Source: Paenibacillus terrae (GTDB lineage: Bacteria; Bacillota; Bacilli; Paenibacillales; Paenibacillaceae). Taken from it: a DNA stretch of 56,380 nt. A program made the translations under genes and the position numbers. A model generated the notes under the pieces. It made no database searches. It saw only the letters and a list, made by a program, of their open reading frames with translations, and was not told the origin of the DNA. Positions 42,922 through 51,399 of this stretch are shown here, in pieces (the stretch's first letter is position 1; each line of letters opens with the position of its first letter). The DNA lies in the NCBI RefSeq assembly GCF_005217525.1, contig NZ_PNXQ01000002.1, positions 153,182 to 209,561 of the forward strand. Reading direction: 5' to 3'.

Positions 42922-42934
42922 GTACCGTAGGTAC
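42922..42934. promoter_or_regulatory. Candidate HxlR operator 2 (oxidoreductase region)
   Basis: GTACC-GTA-GGTAC is a perfect inverted repeat 4 bp after operator 1. It resembles GTAACCT-AC-AGGTAAC at 32938-32953. Confidence 0.55.
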
Positions 42935-42988
42935 TTTAAGGTTCCTTAGTGCTTTTTTTGCACTACAGATCCGAGAGGAGAAAAGCAA

Positions 42989-43384
42989 ATGAAAGATAAT
43001 ACCAAAACATATATGCTAGGGACTGAAGCGACCTTTGAGGTCATCGGCGGGAAATGGAAAGCCATTATCCTGTATCATTTAACCAGCGGCAGAAAACGTA
43101 CATATGAGCTCCGTCAACTCATTCCGAAAATCACCCAAAAAGTGCTTACCCAACAGCTTAGAGAGCTGGAAAAGGACGAAATCATCCACCGAATTATCTA
43201 TAACCAGGTCCCACCCAAAGTAGAGTATGAGCTTAGTGAATACGGATGGGATTTTAAAGATTTGCTCGATCGTTTTTGCTTATGGGGAGAAGAACACTTA
43301 GACAGGGTTTATGGCGATAAAGCAACGGTGCTGGAGGAATATTCTATGGAAGAGCCTTGTAGAGAAAAAAATAAAGCAGACTGA
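42989..43384 (+). CDS. HxlR-family (DUF24) transcriptional regulator
   Basis: A 131-residue winged-helix protein: TEATFEVIGGKWKAIILYHL, ITQKVLTQQLRELEKDEIIHR, VEYELSEYGWDFKDLL. The N-terminal region lacks the Cys usual in YodB/HypR-like sensors; the only Cys residues are in the C-terminal half (FCLWGEE, EEPCREK). AGAGGAG precedes the ATG. It is divergent from the NAD(P)H oxidoreductase gene. Confidence 0.88.
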   Translation: MKDNTKTYMLGTEATFEVIGGKWKAIILYHLTSGRKRTYELRQLIPKITQKVLTQQLRELEKDEIIHRIIYNQVPPKVEYELSEYGWDFKDLLDRFCLWGEEHLDRVYGDKATVLEEYSMEEPCREKNKAD

Positions 43385-43423
43385 ACGGCCTTTTCGCCAT
43401 CGCTTCATCAGCTGTCCGCAAAA

Positions 43424-43471
43424 ATACAAAACAGTCCTAATGAAGATTTCCTTCAACGGGACTGTTTGTAT
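43424..43471 (-). terminator. Terminator of the LysE-type exporter gene
   Basis: AACAGTCC pairs with GGACTGTT and is extended by ATACA/TGTAT past a bulge. On the minus strand it continues into TTTTGTATTTTT. It lies between convergent genes and could act both ways. Confidence 0.7.
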
Positions 43472-43484
43472 GACTTGCATGTCG

Positions 43485-44069
43485 TCATTCTACAAGAATC
43501 GAAATTGCACTATATACTAATAACAAAGCCATTATTATATTAAACTGACTTCTATATTTGGATAAGAACTTTTGAAAAACGGAGCCAAACACACTCCAAC
43601 AGAATGTACTCATAAAACCAACAAAAGCTAGAAATAACGAATACAATATCAAGCTGAAATTTGAATGGTGATATGGAAGGATGAAGGTTGATATAGCAGT
43701 GATACCATATAAAATTCCTTTCGGATTGATAAATTGTAAAAGCATACCTGTTAGAAAACTGTTATTCTTGCCCCCATCATTATCATTACCATTCTCTTTA
43801 CTCATCATTATTTTTACAGCCAGATATAGCATATAGGCTGCACCCAGGATCGTCATCACAAATTGAATTTTGGGAATGAAATTTTCAAGCAACAAATTAA
43901 AATAACTACTCAATAACATGATTACAAAGAAACCTGCACCTACTCCTGAACAAAATCGAATTGTCTTTTTAAGCCCGAATTTATTAGCAAAGAGCATGGC
44001 CATAATGTTATTGGGGCCTGGCGTAAAACTGGTAACAAAAACATATAACAAAAATGATAATAAAGGCAC
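43485..44069 (-). CDS. LysE/RhtB-family amino-acid exporter
   Basis: A 194-residue membrane protein with about six segments. VFVTSFTPGPNNIMAMLFA near the N-terminus is the hallmark of the RhtB/EamB branch, and FLTGMLLQFINPKGILYGIT is the second conserved block. It starts at GTG after GAGGGGG. Members export cysteine, O-acetylserine, threonine or homoserine; the substrate here is not known. It diverges from the XRE-cupin regulator with an elaborate palindrome array between them. Confidence 0.87.
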   Translation of the reverse strand: MPLLSFLLYVFVTSFTPGPNNIMAMLFANKFGLKKTIRFCSGVGAGFFVIMLLSSYFNLLLENFIPKIQFVMTILGAAYMLYLAVKIMMSKENGNDNDGGKNNSFLTGMLLQFINPKGILYGITAISTFILPYHHSNFSLILYSLFLAFVGFMSTFCWSVFGSVFQKFLSKYRSQFNIIMALLLVYSAISILVE

Positions 44070-44112
44070 TTTGGAACCCCCTCTTCGATGTATGCTATAA
44101 TGTACAAAAAGA

Positions 44113-44160
44113 ACAATATAACGTTTTACGCTTTATTGTACAATACAGACGTTATATTGT
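44113..44160. promoter_or_regulatory. Operator array between the LysE exporter and XRE-cupin genes
   Basis: ACAATATAACGT (44113-44124) and ACGTTATATTGT (44149-44160) are perfect 12-bp inverted copies. Midway sits the perfect palindrome TATTGTACAATA (44134-44145). The elements share the core TTGTAC/ATATTGT, consistent with cooperative binding of a dimeric regulator that controls both divergent genes. Confidence 0.65.
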
Positions 44161-44181
44161 ACACAGGTGCAGGAGGTATTT

Positions 44182-44736
44182 ATGGAAACCATCAATCTGA
44201 TCATTGCCAAAAACTTAAAAGCCTTTAGAGAACATAAGAAATTAAGTCTTGAAAGGGTCGCAGAACTCACTGGAGTAAGCAAAACGATGATCGGTCAAAT
44301 TGAAAGAGGCGAATCCAGCCCTACAATTACAACGATTTGGAAAATAGCCAACGGATTAAAAATTTCCTTTTCCTCACTCATAAATAATCCCCAGCCAGAC
44401 ACAAAAGTGGTTTTAGGAAGTGAGATTCAAACATTAACTGAAGATAACGGAAAATATCGAGTCTATCCCCACTTCCCCTTCGAAGATGATAGACGCTTTG
44501 AAGTTTATTCAATCGAGATCGAACAAGATGGCTTCCTAAGTGCTGATTCGCACGGAGAGGGAACAGAGGAGTTCTTGACTGTTTTTGATGGAGAATTAAC
44601 TGTCCGTGTAAATGACATCGAATATACAGTCAGAAGGGGTGATTCCATCCGATTCAAAGCGGACAGACCCCATACCTATCATAATTCAGGGGAAACATTA
44701 ACTCGGTTAAGTTTGGTCATAAACTATCCCATTTAA
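44182..44736 (+). CDS. XRE-family regulator with C-terminal cupin domain
   Basis: A 184-residue protein from the ATG at 44182 (METINLIIAKNLKAF), placed 7 nt after GGAGG; an upstream TTG-type start would include the ribosome site. The HTH is LSLERVAELTGVSKTMIGQIERGESSP (shown by VAELTGVSKTMIGQIERG). The cupin half has SHGEGTEEFLTVFDGELTV and RRGDSIRFKADRPHTYHN, a small-molecule-binding barrel. Such proteins often sense an amino acid or polyamine and control the adjacent transporter, here the divergent LysE-type exporter. Confidence 0.9.
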   Translation: METINLIIAKNLKAFREHKKLSLERVAELTGVSKTMIGQIERGESSPTITTIWKIANGLKISFSSLINNPQPDTKVVLGSEIQTLTEDNGKYRVYPHFPFEDDRRFEVYSIEIEQDGFLSADSHGEGTEEFLTVFDGELTVRVNDIEYTVRRGDSIRFKADRPHTYHNSGETLTRLSLVINYPI

Positions 44737-44858
44737 ATAAGTCCAAAAATAATATTTCAAATAATGTAAATATACAAATTATGCTAAAATCATATATAGT
44801 TTAGATAGGATAGACAGTTACTATTCTTCTTCTAAATGTGAAGGGGTGTAAAAATGAA

Positions 44859-46085
44859 ATGCTAAAGCGTATTAAAAATCTGTTCGTTATCCCTAACTAC
44901 CCGCTATTTATGACCTGTATGTTATTGCAAGGTATGGCCATATCGATCAGCGCACCTTTTTTGGCTGTATATTTTACAACTACACTTGGCGTATCTGTTG
45001 GAACCTTTGGTGTTTTTACGGCTGTGACCTTGATTTGTGGTATATGGATAAGCTCTCTGATTGCCAAGCGTTCTGATACTGGATTAGATCGTAAACAAAT
45101 TTTGGTTATTTGTACGTTATTTAATGCGATAGCATTTGCAGGGTATCTTTTCATTCAAAATTTTTATGTACTTTTTATATATATGACTGTCTTCACGGCA
45201 ATGGGAGCACCTGGAATGCCACAGCTATTTGCCAGTGCACGTGAAGCGGTAAATCGCAGTAAATCAGCTGATCATGCCTTTGCCAATTCAACACTTCGTT
45301 CTATGTTTTCTCTTGGGTTTATCACTGGACCGCTCTTTGGGTCTTTCCTGATTGCACATACCGGCTTTAAAGGTATTTTTGTAGGGACAACTTCTATTTT
45401 TGTATTTATCGCTGTTCTACTATTCTGTTTTATTAAGCAATCCCCTGTTCAGCTCAAAAGTAAGGATCAGACTTCACCTCATCACATTACATTACATAAA
45501 AATATTGAAATTCTGATACCGTTCTCAGTTCTCACTCTGCTCTATGTGTCTCACTGGATGAACAGTTTAAATATTTCCTTATTTATCATTCATAATTTAA
45601 AAGGGGACACGAATGACGTTGCTCTAGTATCCAGTATTTGCGCGGTAATAGAAATACCTTTAATGATCATGTTAGGCGTACTTGCTGCTAAATACTCCAA
45701 CCGTCTGCTTATATTTTGGGGAGCTTTAACAGGGATTGTCTATTATCTCCTCGTCCTTATGTCTACGGAGATATGGCAGTTATTAGTGGGGCAGCTTCTT
45801 CTAGCCTTCTTTGTTGCAGTGATTTCGGCCATTGGCATCAGCTACATGCAGGATTTGTTGCCATCTCTTCCTGGGTACGCCTCGACGCTGTATTCCAATG
45901 CGACAACCATCGGAAGACTGGCGGGGAGCTTAATGGGCGGATTGACCGCTCAATGGATAGGCTATCGAAACTCTTATTGGGTATGCTTGTTCCTGATCCT
46001 CTGCTCCCTCGGTCTTCTGGCGATCTCCAAAAAAATAGAGTTTGAAAAATCGGCTGCTCTACAAGAAAGGAATCACAGTCTGTAG
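44859..46085 (+). CDS. SetA-like major facilitator efflux transporter
   Basis: A 408-residue, 12-segment MFS protein. I place the start at the ATG at 44859 (MLKRIKNLFVIPNYPLF) with AAGGGG about 12 nt upstream; the frame extends to a GTG at 44838 that overlaps that site. Conserved parts are SAPFLAVYFTTTLGVS, ISSLIAKRSDTGLDRKQILV and AGSLMGGLTAQWIGYRNSYW. Relatives export sugars, glycosides or drugs. It ends 9 bp from the convergent glycosyltransferase gene. The DNA is AT-richer than the left half of the window. Confidence 0.82.
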   Translation: MLKRIKNLFVIPNYPLFMTCMLLQGMAISISAPFLAVYFTTTLGVSVGTFGVFTAVTLICGIWISSLIAKRSDTGLDRKQILVICTLFNAIAFAGYLFIQNFYVLFIYMTVFTAMGAPGMPQLFASAREAVNRSKSADHAFANSTLRSMFSLGFITGPLFGSFLIAHTGFKGIFVGTTSIFVFIAVLLFCFIKQSPVQLKSKDQTSPHHITLHKNIEILIPFSVLTLLYVSHWMNSLNISLFIIHNLKGDTNDVALVSSICAVIEIPLMIMLGVLAAKYSNRLLIFWGALTGIVYYLLVLMSTEIWQLLVGQLLLAFFVAVISAIGISYMQDLLPSLPGYASTLYSNATTIGRLAGSLMGGLTAQWIGYRNSYWVCLFLILCSLGLLAISKKIEFEKSAALQERNHSL

Positions 46086-46094
46086 TCTGACACC

Positions 46095-47312
46095 TTATTT
46101 TTCTATTGTGGAGAAATGATTCATAATGATATCTGCCGCATATCTGTACCCGCCAGCCTGACGTAATGATTCGCCAATCACATGGGCCTGCTGTTTATAC
46201 GTTGAATTACTCAAGACCTCTAGTAAGGCAGCTCTCAAAATAGCGGGTGTAAGCTCATTTTTATCCACAACTATACCCGCTCCCAGCTCCTGCACCCGAT
46301 TGGCCACGATAGGCTGGTCGGATGTTAAAGGGATCATGACCTGCGGCACATTGTAATACAAGGCTTCGCTTGTGCTGTTCATCCCCGCATGTGTAACAAA
46401 AGCGTCTACATGCTGCAGCATGTCCAATTGCGGAATATAAGGCTTGATAATAAAATTGTCAGGAATAGATTCCGACAATGGCTCCATATCTGTATAATTG
46501 CCTGAAGACAGCACAAACTGCACAGGTAAATCGTGAAATGCTGCAAAGCAAAGCTTATAAAACTCCAGGTCTTTATTCAAAATGGTTCCCATTGAGATGT
46601 AAACTGCCTGTGGATGGAGAACACGAAGTTGCTCGAACGGGAAAGAGGGCGCATCTTTACGTGGTACAATAGAAGGACCTGTAAAAATATAGCTGTGATC
46701 CAGCTTTTCAGCTTGCGGTTGAAAATAACGGCTTGTATAAACAATTTTCAAGCACCCGGCATGTGGAGCGATCTCATCCATAGCCGGGACGGCAACCTGA
46801 AGCTCATTAGCTAATTGCTGCGTTACTTTCATCGTGGCCGTATGCAGCCTTTTTACCTCTGGATCTTTTTCATCCATGCCTTGGCCAGACCCCAGAGGTT
46901 CTACGAAAGCAAAAGAAGCGATAGAGCATATTGCGGGTATTCCCAGCTTCTCAGCTATAATCGTACCTCCCCAGCCCATCAAGGAGTCATAGATTAAATA
47001 ATCATAGGTCCTGTTCTCTATAACTCTCAAAACCTCTGGAATAATCGGCTGAATCATACCTTTAACCATCATGTACACAAATTGATAATGATGTTTGTAC
47101 TCCGCTGGCTTTAAATCGGCGTCTTTGGAAAAAGCATCATCAACAAAAGGATAGGTTATCAGTTTTGCTCCCGTTGGCTGAATTCTCGTACGAAATTCCT
47201 CCGTACATACATAATCCACTTCCTCACCACTGTCGACCAGTTGCTTAACTAATCCTAATGACGGATTAACATGGCCTTCAGCAGGCGTGATCACTACCAA
47301 CACACGTGCCAT
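46095..47312 (-). CDS. MGT-family (macrolide-type) UDP-glycosyltransferase
   Basis: A 405-residue GT-B enzyme. VITPAEGHVNPSLGLVKQL is the acceptor-domain start with the catalytic His, and the donor-binding signature is FVTHAGMNSTSEALYYNVP followed by PLTSDQPIVANRVQELGAG. It resembles Bacillus YjiC/YdhE enzymes that glycosylate macrolides or flavonoids. GGAGG precedes the ATG. Its convergence with a SetA-like exporter suggests glycosylation followed by efflux of a toxic small molecule, but this is inference from position only. Confidence 0.9.
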   Translation of the reverse strand: MARVLVVITPAEGHVNPSLGLVKQLVDSGEEVDYVCTEEFRTRIQPTGAKLITYPFVDDAFSKDADLKPAEYKHHYQFVYMMVKGMIQPIIPEVLRVIENRTYDYLIYDSLMGWGGTIIAEKLGIPAICSIASFAFVEPLGSGQGMDEKDPEVKRLHTATMKVTQQLANELQVAVPAMDEIAPHAGCLKIVYTSRYFQPQAEKLDHSYIFTGPSIVPRKDAPSFPFEQLRVLHPQAVYISMGTILNKDLEFYKLCFAAFHDLPVQFVLSSGNYTDMEPLSESIPDNFIIKPYIPQLDMLQHVDAFVTHAGMNSTSEALYYNVPQVMIPLTSDQPIVANRVQELGAGIVVDKNELTPAILRAALLEVLSNSTYKQQAHVIGESLRQAGGYRYAADIIMNHFSTIEK

Positions 47313-47522
47313 CCCTACACCTCCGACATAATAAATTTATACAAACAACATAAAAGATGTAGCTTTTTTCCTAGCAAAAAAATACATCTCACACTTAATA
47401 TATCGAATATTTTCCATAAAAACAAATGTATTCAATTTTTAAGTTATGTATTTTCCGAATTCAACATTGCTTGCAGACCACACCAATAGGCGAGGTAAAC
47501 GCTTGGGATTAAGTAAAATACA
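47313..47522. other. Intergenic upstream region of the glycosyltransferase gene
   Basis: AT-rich sequence that should hold the glycosyltransferase promoter. I see no convincing -35/-10 pair or operator in it. Confidence 0.4.
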
Positions 47523-47566
47523 CAAAAAAAACCATACTTCGCTGCAATACATGCAACAAAGTATGG
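47523..47566 (-). terminator. Terminator of the MarR/threonine-aldolase operon
   Basis: On the minus strand CCATACTTTGTTGCA and TTGCAGCGAAGTATGG form a long stem with internal mismatch and are followed by eight T. Confidence 0.85.
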
Positions 47567-47624
47567 CCTATTACATAGTCATTCTACATCTTTAAGATTC
47601 TATGAACTGATTTTCCCATTAAAT

Positions 47625-48662
47625 TTACCGTAATGCTTGGATATCCTGAATCAGCATTTCAACATTGTCTTTCTTCGTAGCCCAGCTGGTACAAAATCGA
47701 ACGGCACTACGTGTAGCATCAACTTTTTCCCAAAAGGAAAAGGTATATTTTTCGCTCAGTGCTTTTAATGTACGATCTGGAAAAATCGGGAACTGCTGAT
47801 TGGTTGTAGAATGATATAGAAATTGAACTCCTTGTTTCGTTAGCGAAGTTTGAATCAACATGGCCATATCTATAGCGTGCTTGGAAATTTCATAGTATAA
47901 ACCATCTTCAAATAAAGTTTCAAACTGTATACCCAACATTCGTCCCTTCGCCAGCAGCCCTCCTTTTTGCTTGATCATGTACCGAAAATCTTTTTTCAAA
48001 GCATCATTGATAATGACTACCGCTTCTCCCATCAATGCTCCAATTTTTGTACCGCCGATATAAAATACATCACACATCTTCGCTATATCTGCTAAAGATG
48101 CATCGTTGTCCACTGCAACCAGGCCATACCCCAAGCGGGCACCGTCGATAAACAAGGGTAAGCCACATTCCCGGCAGATTTGACTTAACGCTTCCAGCTC
48201 GGATTTAGTATAGAGCGTACCATTCTCGGTAGGCTGGGAAATATAAACCATACCAGGCTGTACCATATGCTCAAAAGTGCCATCATTCCAGTGAGCGTCA
48301 TACAGCTCTTTTACCTGTTCGGCCCGGATCTTCCCATCATCACTTGGCAAAGGAAGTACTTTATGTCCAGTAGCTTCAATCGCGCCGGTCTCATGTACAG
48401 CAATATGCCCAGAATTTGCAGCAATAACACCTTGATGCGGACGCAAAATAGAAGAGATCACCGTTGTATTGGTCTGTGTACCTCCAACTAAAAAGTGTAC
48501 GTCCGCATTTTCGGAGTCACATGCTTTTTTAATATAAGCTCTGGCTTTCTCACAGTGCTCGTCCACACCATAGCCTGGGGTTTGTTCATCATTCGTCTCC
48601 AATAGTCGCTTTAATATGCGCTCATGGGCACCTTCGGTATAGTCGCATTCAAATCTAATCAT
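47625..48662 (-). CDS. Threonine-aldolase-like PLP lyase
   Basis: A 345-residue fold-type I PLP enzyme. The PLP lysine is in VFYIGGTKIGALMGEA, the cofactor Asp in LPLFIDGARLGYGL, and HFLVGGTQTNTTVISS binds phosphate. Threonine aldolases cleave L-threonine or allo-threonine to glycine and acetaldehyde, but close relatives act on other beta-hydroxy amino acids, so the substrate is tentative. Its start overlaps the MarR stop by 8 bp, so both are on one message. Confidence 0.85.
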   Translation of the reverse strand: MIRFECDYTEGAHERILKRLLETNDEQTPGYGVDEHCEKARAYIKKACDSENADVHFLVGGTQTNTTVISSILRPHQGVIAANSGHIAVHETGAIEATGHKVLPLPSDDGKIRAEQVKELYDAHWNDGTFEHMVQPGMVYISQPTENGTLYTKSELEALSQICRECGLPLFIDGARLGYGLVAVDNDASLADIAKMCDVFYIGGTKIGALMGEAVVIINDALKKDFRYMIKQKGGLLAKGRMLGIQFETLFEDGLYYEISKHAIDMAMLIQTSLTKQGVQFLYHSTTNQQFPIFPDRTLKALSEKYTFSFWEKVDATRSAVRFCTSWATKKDNVEMLIQDIQALR

Positions 48663-49077
48663 TTTGTATTCTCTCCAATTTCTCTAGTTTGTTCTGAATG
48701 AACACCATAGAAGTATGTAGTTCTTTAATCTCTTCCTCGGATAGACCTTGAACTAATTTTATGACTTGTTCGTCAGATCTTTCATCCAGTTGGTGATAAA
48801 ACGCTTTTCCTTTAGGCGTCAAACGAATCAGATTTGTTCTATTATCCACCGAAGAATTTTCCTTAACAAGAAAGCCCTCTTTGCAAAGTTTAGCAATGAT
48901 TCTACTCATATAACTACGATCAATTTTAAGAGAATCGACTAACGTATTGGCTATACATGGCTCGATCATACCGATCTCTACAATGACCCGTGCCTCGGTA
49001 AAGGAATACCCGCTATCCAGCACATGTCTATCTAATAAACCAAGTATATTGGTATAAAATCGATTGAAATGTCTCAT
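48655..49077 (-). CDS. MarR-family transcriptional regulator
   Basis: A 140-residue winged-helix protein: CIANTLVDSLKIDRSYMSRI, then the wing GFLVKENSSVDNRTNLIRL. It is translated first in a two-gene unit with the threonine-aldolase-like gene and probably controls it. The ATG at 49077 has no good ribosome site; GGGGGAG lies about 35 nt further upstream, with an in-frame TAG in between, so the start is uncertain. Confidence 0.85.
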   Translation of the reverse strand: MRHFNRFYTNILGLLDRHVLDSGYSFTEARVIVEIGMIEPCIANTLVDSLKIDRSYMSRIIAKLCKEGFLVKENSSVDNRTNLIRLTPKGKAFYHQLDERSDEQVIKLVQGLSEEEIKELHTSMVFIQNKLEKLERIQND

Positions 49078-49214
49078 ATCTGCGATGATCTTAGCATCTA
49101 TATTGATTTATAACTCCCCCTATTTAGTGGACTTATGCAACAATTATACTAATGATTTTTGTGGACTCTGTCAACGAAATATGATGCAATTCAGTTTATT
49201 AATTAGCCCATAAA

Positions 49215-49260
49215 ATAAAAAACAGTCCCGATCAAAAATGCTCATCAGGACTGTTGGGCG
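49215..49260 (-). terminator. Hairpin with minus-strand U-tract upstream of the MarR unit
   Basis: On the minus strand AACAGTCCTGAT pairs with ATCGGGACTGTT and is followed by TTTTATTTT. No intact minus-strand gene ends here, so it probably belonged to a gene lost in the rearrangement on its right, or acts on the plus side. Confidence 0.6.
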
Positions 49261-49350
49261 TAGCTATGGTAACTGATCTTCCCTTTAAAAGCTATCATCA
49301 TTTCGATATAAAAGCTTAATACTTACGATTCTCTGCACGCTGCCTAGTAA

Positions 49351-49851
49351 CATCTACCAGTTGGAACAGCATTGCTGGCGAAGACGGCCGGGTTAGATAA
49401 CGTTTCGATTCTTGCTCCTGTGGATATGAAGCATCCAAACGAATATGATTTTAAGTCCAACGATATCAAAAAAGTTAATGATGCTGCTATGGTCATTTAC
49501 TCAGAATATGAACCGTTCATGAAACAAATATTTGAATCGGCTGATGTACCAAAAGAAGATCGTTGTATGGTCGTCACTGAGAATACGCTGGAAACGTTGC
49601 GCACACTAATCAGCTCCCTTACAGAAAAAATGGGAACTACAGATAAAACCCTAACACAAGCAGCAGAGCTTGCAACCTTAAAGCCAGCCCTAATTATTTA
49701 CAATTTCCATTTTCCTCAAGGAACAGAAATTGCAAGTCTAGCAAATGTTTCAGTTGTGGAACTTCGCAACTATCCGGAAACCGAGGAACAAGCATTAGTT
49801 CAGCTTATCCAAGACAATGCCAAAAAGCTGGGACTAAAATTGCCTAATTAA
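49351..49851 (+). pseudogene. Metal (Zn/Mn) ABC transporter solute-binding protein, N-terminally truncated
   Basis: The frame opens after a TAA at 49348 and reads HLPVGTALLAKTAGLDNV, then VDMKHPNEYDFKSNDIKKVNDAAMVIYSEYEPF (here shown by HPNEYDFKSNDIKKVNDA), which is the ZnuA-type metal-binding N-lobe, and a short C-lobe ending AKKLGLKLPN. There is no signal peptide or lipobox; the only start is a TTG at 49372 without a ribosome site. About 160 residues remain versus roughly 300 in the usual family, although compact relatives exist. It is probably a 5'-deleted gene. It lies just before the zinc-dependent alkaline phosphatase. Confidence 0.6.
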
Positions 49852-49880
49852 CGTGCCAACCAACAACTTATTTCTTCCAC

Positions 49881-49897
49881 TTTACATTTTGATTACA
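49881..49897 (+). promoter_or_regulatory. Candidate PhoP box upstream of alkaline phosphatase
   Basis: TTTACA and ATTACA in direct repeat with a 5-bp spacer (11-bp period) match the PhoP-box layout. The site is about 97 bp before the start. Confidence 0.45.
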
Positions 49898-49993
49898 TAA
49901 AACTATCTCTCCCCTCATATACGAATACTAATATTATCTATGTGTTAGCCGATTATCATCGGTAATCTACGAACAAATAATAGGGGGTACTTT

Positions 49994-51346
49994 ATGTTAG
50001 GCCATTTTTTCAAAAAAATATTACCTATCGTTATGGTGTCATCAATCACAATTACTGGCATTGTGTCAGGAGGAGCTTCTACACAAGCAGCTTCAGACAC
50101 AAAAAAAATTAAAAATGTAATTTTTTTAATTGGTGATGGCATGGGGCCATCATATATTTCTGCCTATCGGTATATGAAAGATAACCCGGCAACCCCTCTG
50201 ATGGAAAAAACAGAGTTTGATCAGTATCTTGTAGGTGCTCAAACGACGTATCCGGAAGATGAGTCTCAAAATATAACAGACTCCGCTTCAGCTGCCACAG
50301 CAATGTCTGCCGGTGTTAAAACATATAATGCTGCCATTGCCGTAGATAACGATAAAACTGATGTCAAAACGGTATTAGAGCAAGCGAAGGAAAACGGGAA
50401 ATCTACCGGCTTGGTTGCAACATCTGAGATCACTCATGCTACTCCTGCAGCATTTGGCGCACATGATGTTAGCCGCAAAAACATGAACGCTATTGCTGAT
50501 GATTACTTTGATGAAAAGATTAATGGAAAGCACAAGGTGGATGTCATGCTTGGTGGTGGACTAAGCAATTTTGTACGTAAAGACCGAAACTTAACTGAAG
50601 AGTTCAAGAAAGTCGGTTACGGTTATGTCACTGATCGGGAAGGATTGCTGAACAATAAAAACGATCAAATTCTCGGTCTGTTTGCCCAAGGTGGACTAGA
50701 TAAAGCCATCGATCGTGCCAAAGAAACACCTTCTTTAGAAGATATGACTAATGCTGCAATCAGCCGATTAAATAAAAATGATAATGGTTTCTTCCTGATG
50801 ATTGAAGGAAGCCAAATCGACTGGGCAGGTCATGACAACGACGTGGTTGCTTCCATGAGTGAAATGGCGGATTTTGAAAAAGCATTTAAAGCAGCAATCG
50901 ACTTTGCCAAGAAAGACGGCAATACATTAGTAGTTGCAACTGCTGATCATTCTACCGGCGGATTTTCGGTCGGTGCAAATGGAGAATACAACTTTAATGT
51001 AGCACCCATTAAAGCAGCAACGCGCACACCAGATTTTATGGCTAAAGAAATTGTTGCTGGCGCAAGTGTTGAAGATACACTTAAGAAATATATCTCCTTA
51101 GATCTTACAGAAAGTGAAGTTCAATCGGTCAAAACTGCTTCTGCTACAAAGGACGAAGTTAAAATCGATAATGCCATTGAAGCCATCTTCAACACTCGTT
51201 CATTTGCTGGCTGGACAACAGGTGGTCATACTGGAGAAGATGTGCCGGTATATGCTTACGGGCCAGGGAAAGAATTGTTTACGGGACTTATCGACAATAC
51301 AGATAATGCAAAGAACATTTTTGATATTCTGAAAAAAAATAAATAA
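49994..51346 (+). CDS. Secreted alkaline phosphatase (PhoA/PhoB family)
   Basis: A 450-residue exported enzyme. The signal peptide spans about residues 1-33 and ends ASTQAAS. The catalytic nucleophile is S97 in TDSASAATAM, metal ligands are D48 in LIGDGMG, the EGSQIDWAGHDND segment and TADHSTGGF, and the final His in WTTGGHTGEDV. It releases phosphate from extracellular phosphomonoesters. AGGGGG precedes the ATG. With a Pho-like box it fits a phosphate-starvation role. Lower GC than the left half of the window. Confidence 0.93.
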   Translation: MLGHFFKKILPIVMVSSITITGIVSGGASTQAASDTKKIKNVIFLIGDGMGPSYISAYRYMKDNPATPLMEKTEFDQYLVGAQTTYPEDESQNITDSASAATAMSAGVKTYNAAIAVDNDKTDVKTVLEQAKENGKSTGLVATSEITHATPAAFGAHDVSRKNMNAIADDYFDEKINGKHKVDVMLGGGLSNFVRKDRNLTEEFKKVGYGYVTDREGLLNNKNDQILGLFAQGGLDKAIDRAKETPSLEDMTNAAISRLNKNDNGFFLMIEGSQIDWAGHDNDVVASMSEMADFEKAFKAAIDFAKKDGNTLVVATADHSTGGFSVGANGEYNFNVAPIKAATRTPDFMAKEIVAGASVEDTLKKYISLDLTESEVQSVKTASATKDEVKIDNAIEAIFNTRSFAGWTTGGHTGEDVPVYAYGPGKELFTGLIDNTDNAKNIFDILKKNK

Positions 51347-51366
51347 CAAAAGATCCTAGCTATAAG

Positions 51367-51398
51367 CTGCTTCCGGTACTCGACCGGAGGCAGCTTAT
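51367..51398 (+). terminator. Terminator of the alkaline phosphatase gene
   Basis: AAGCTGC-TTCCGG and CCGGAGGCAGCTT form a long stem with a 7-nt loop followed by ATTAATC. The same bases are read as codons by the antisense TetR frame. Confidence 0.75.
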
Positions 51399-51399
51399 T

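Noticed and set aside
51256..51399. C-terminal part of the TetR protein encoded antisense to the alkaline phosphatase gene
   Set aside because: The sequence is the reverse of a terminator stem and of phosphatase codons and has no TetR similarity, so it is read as runaway frame after truncation.
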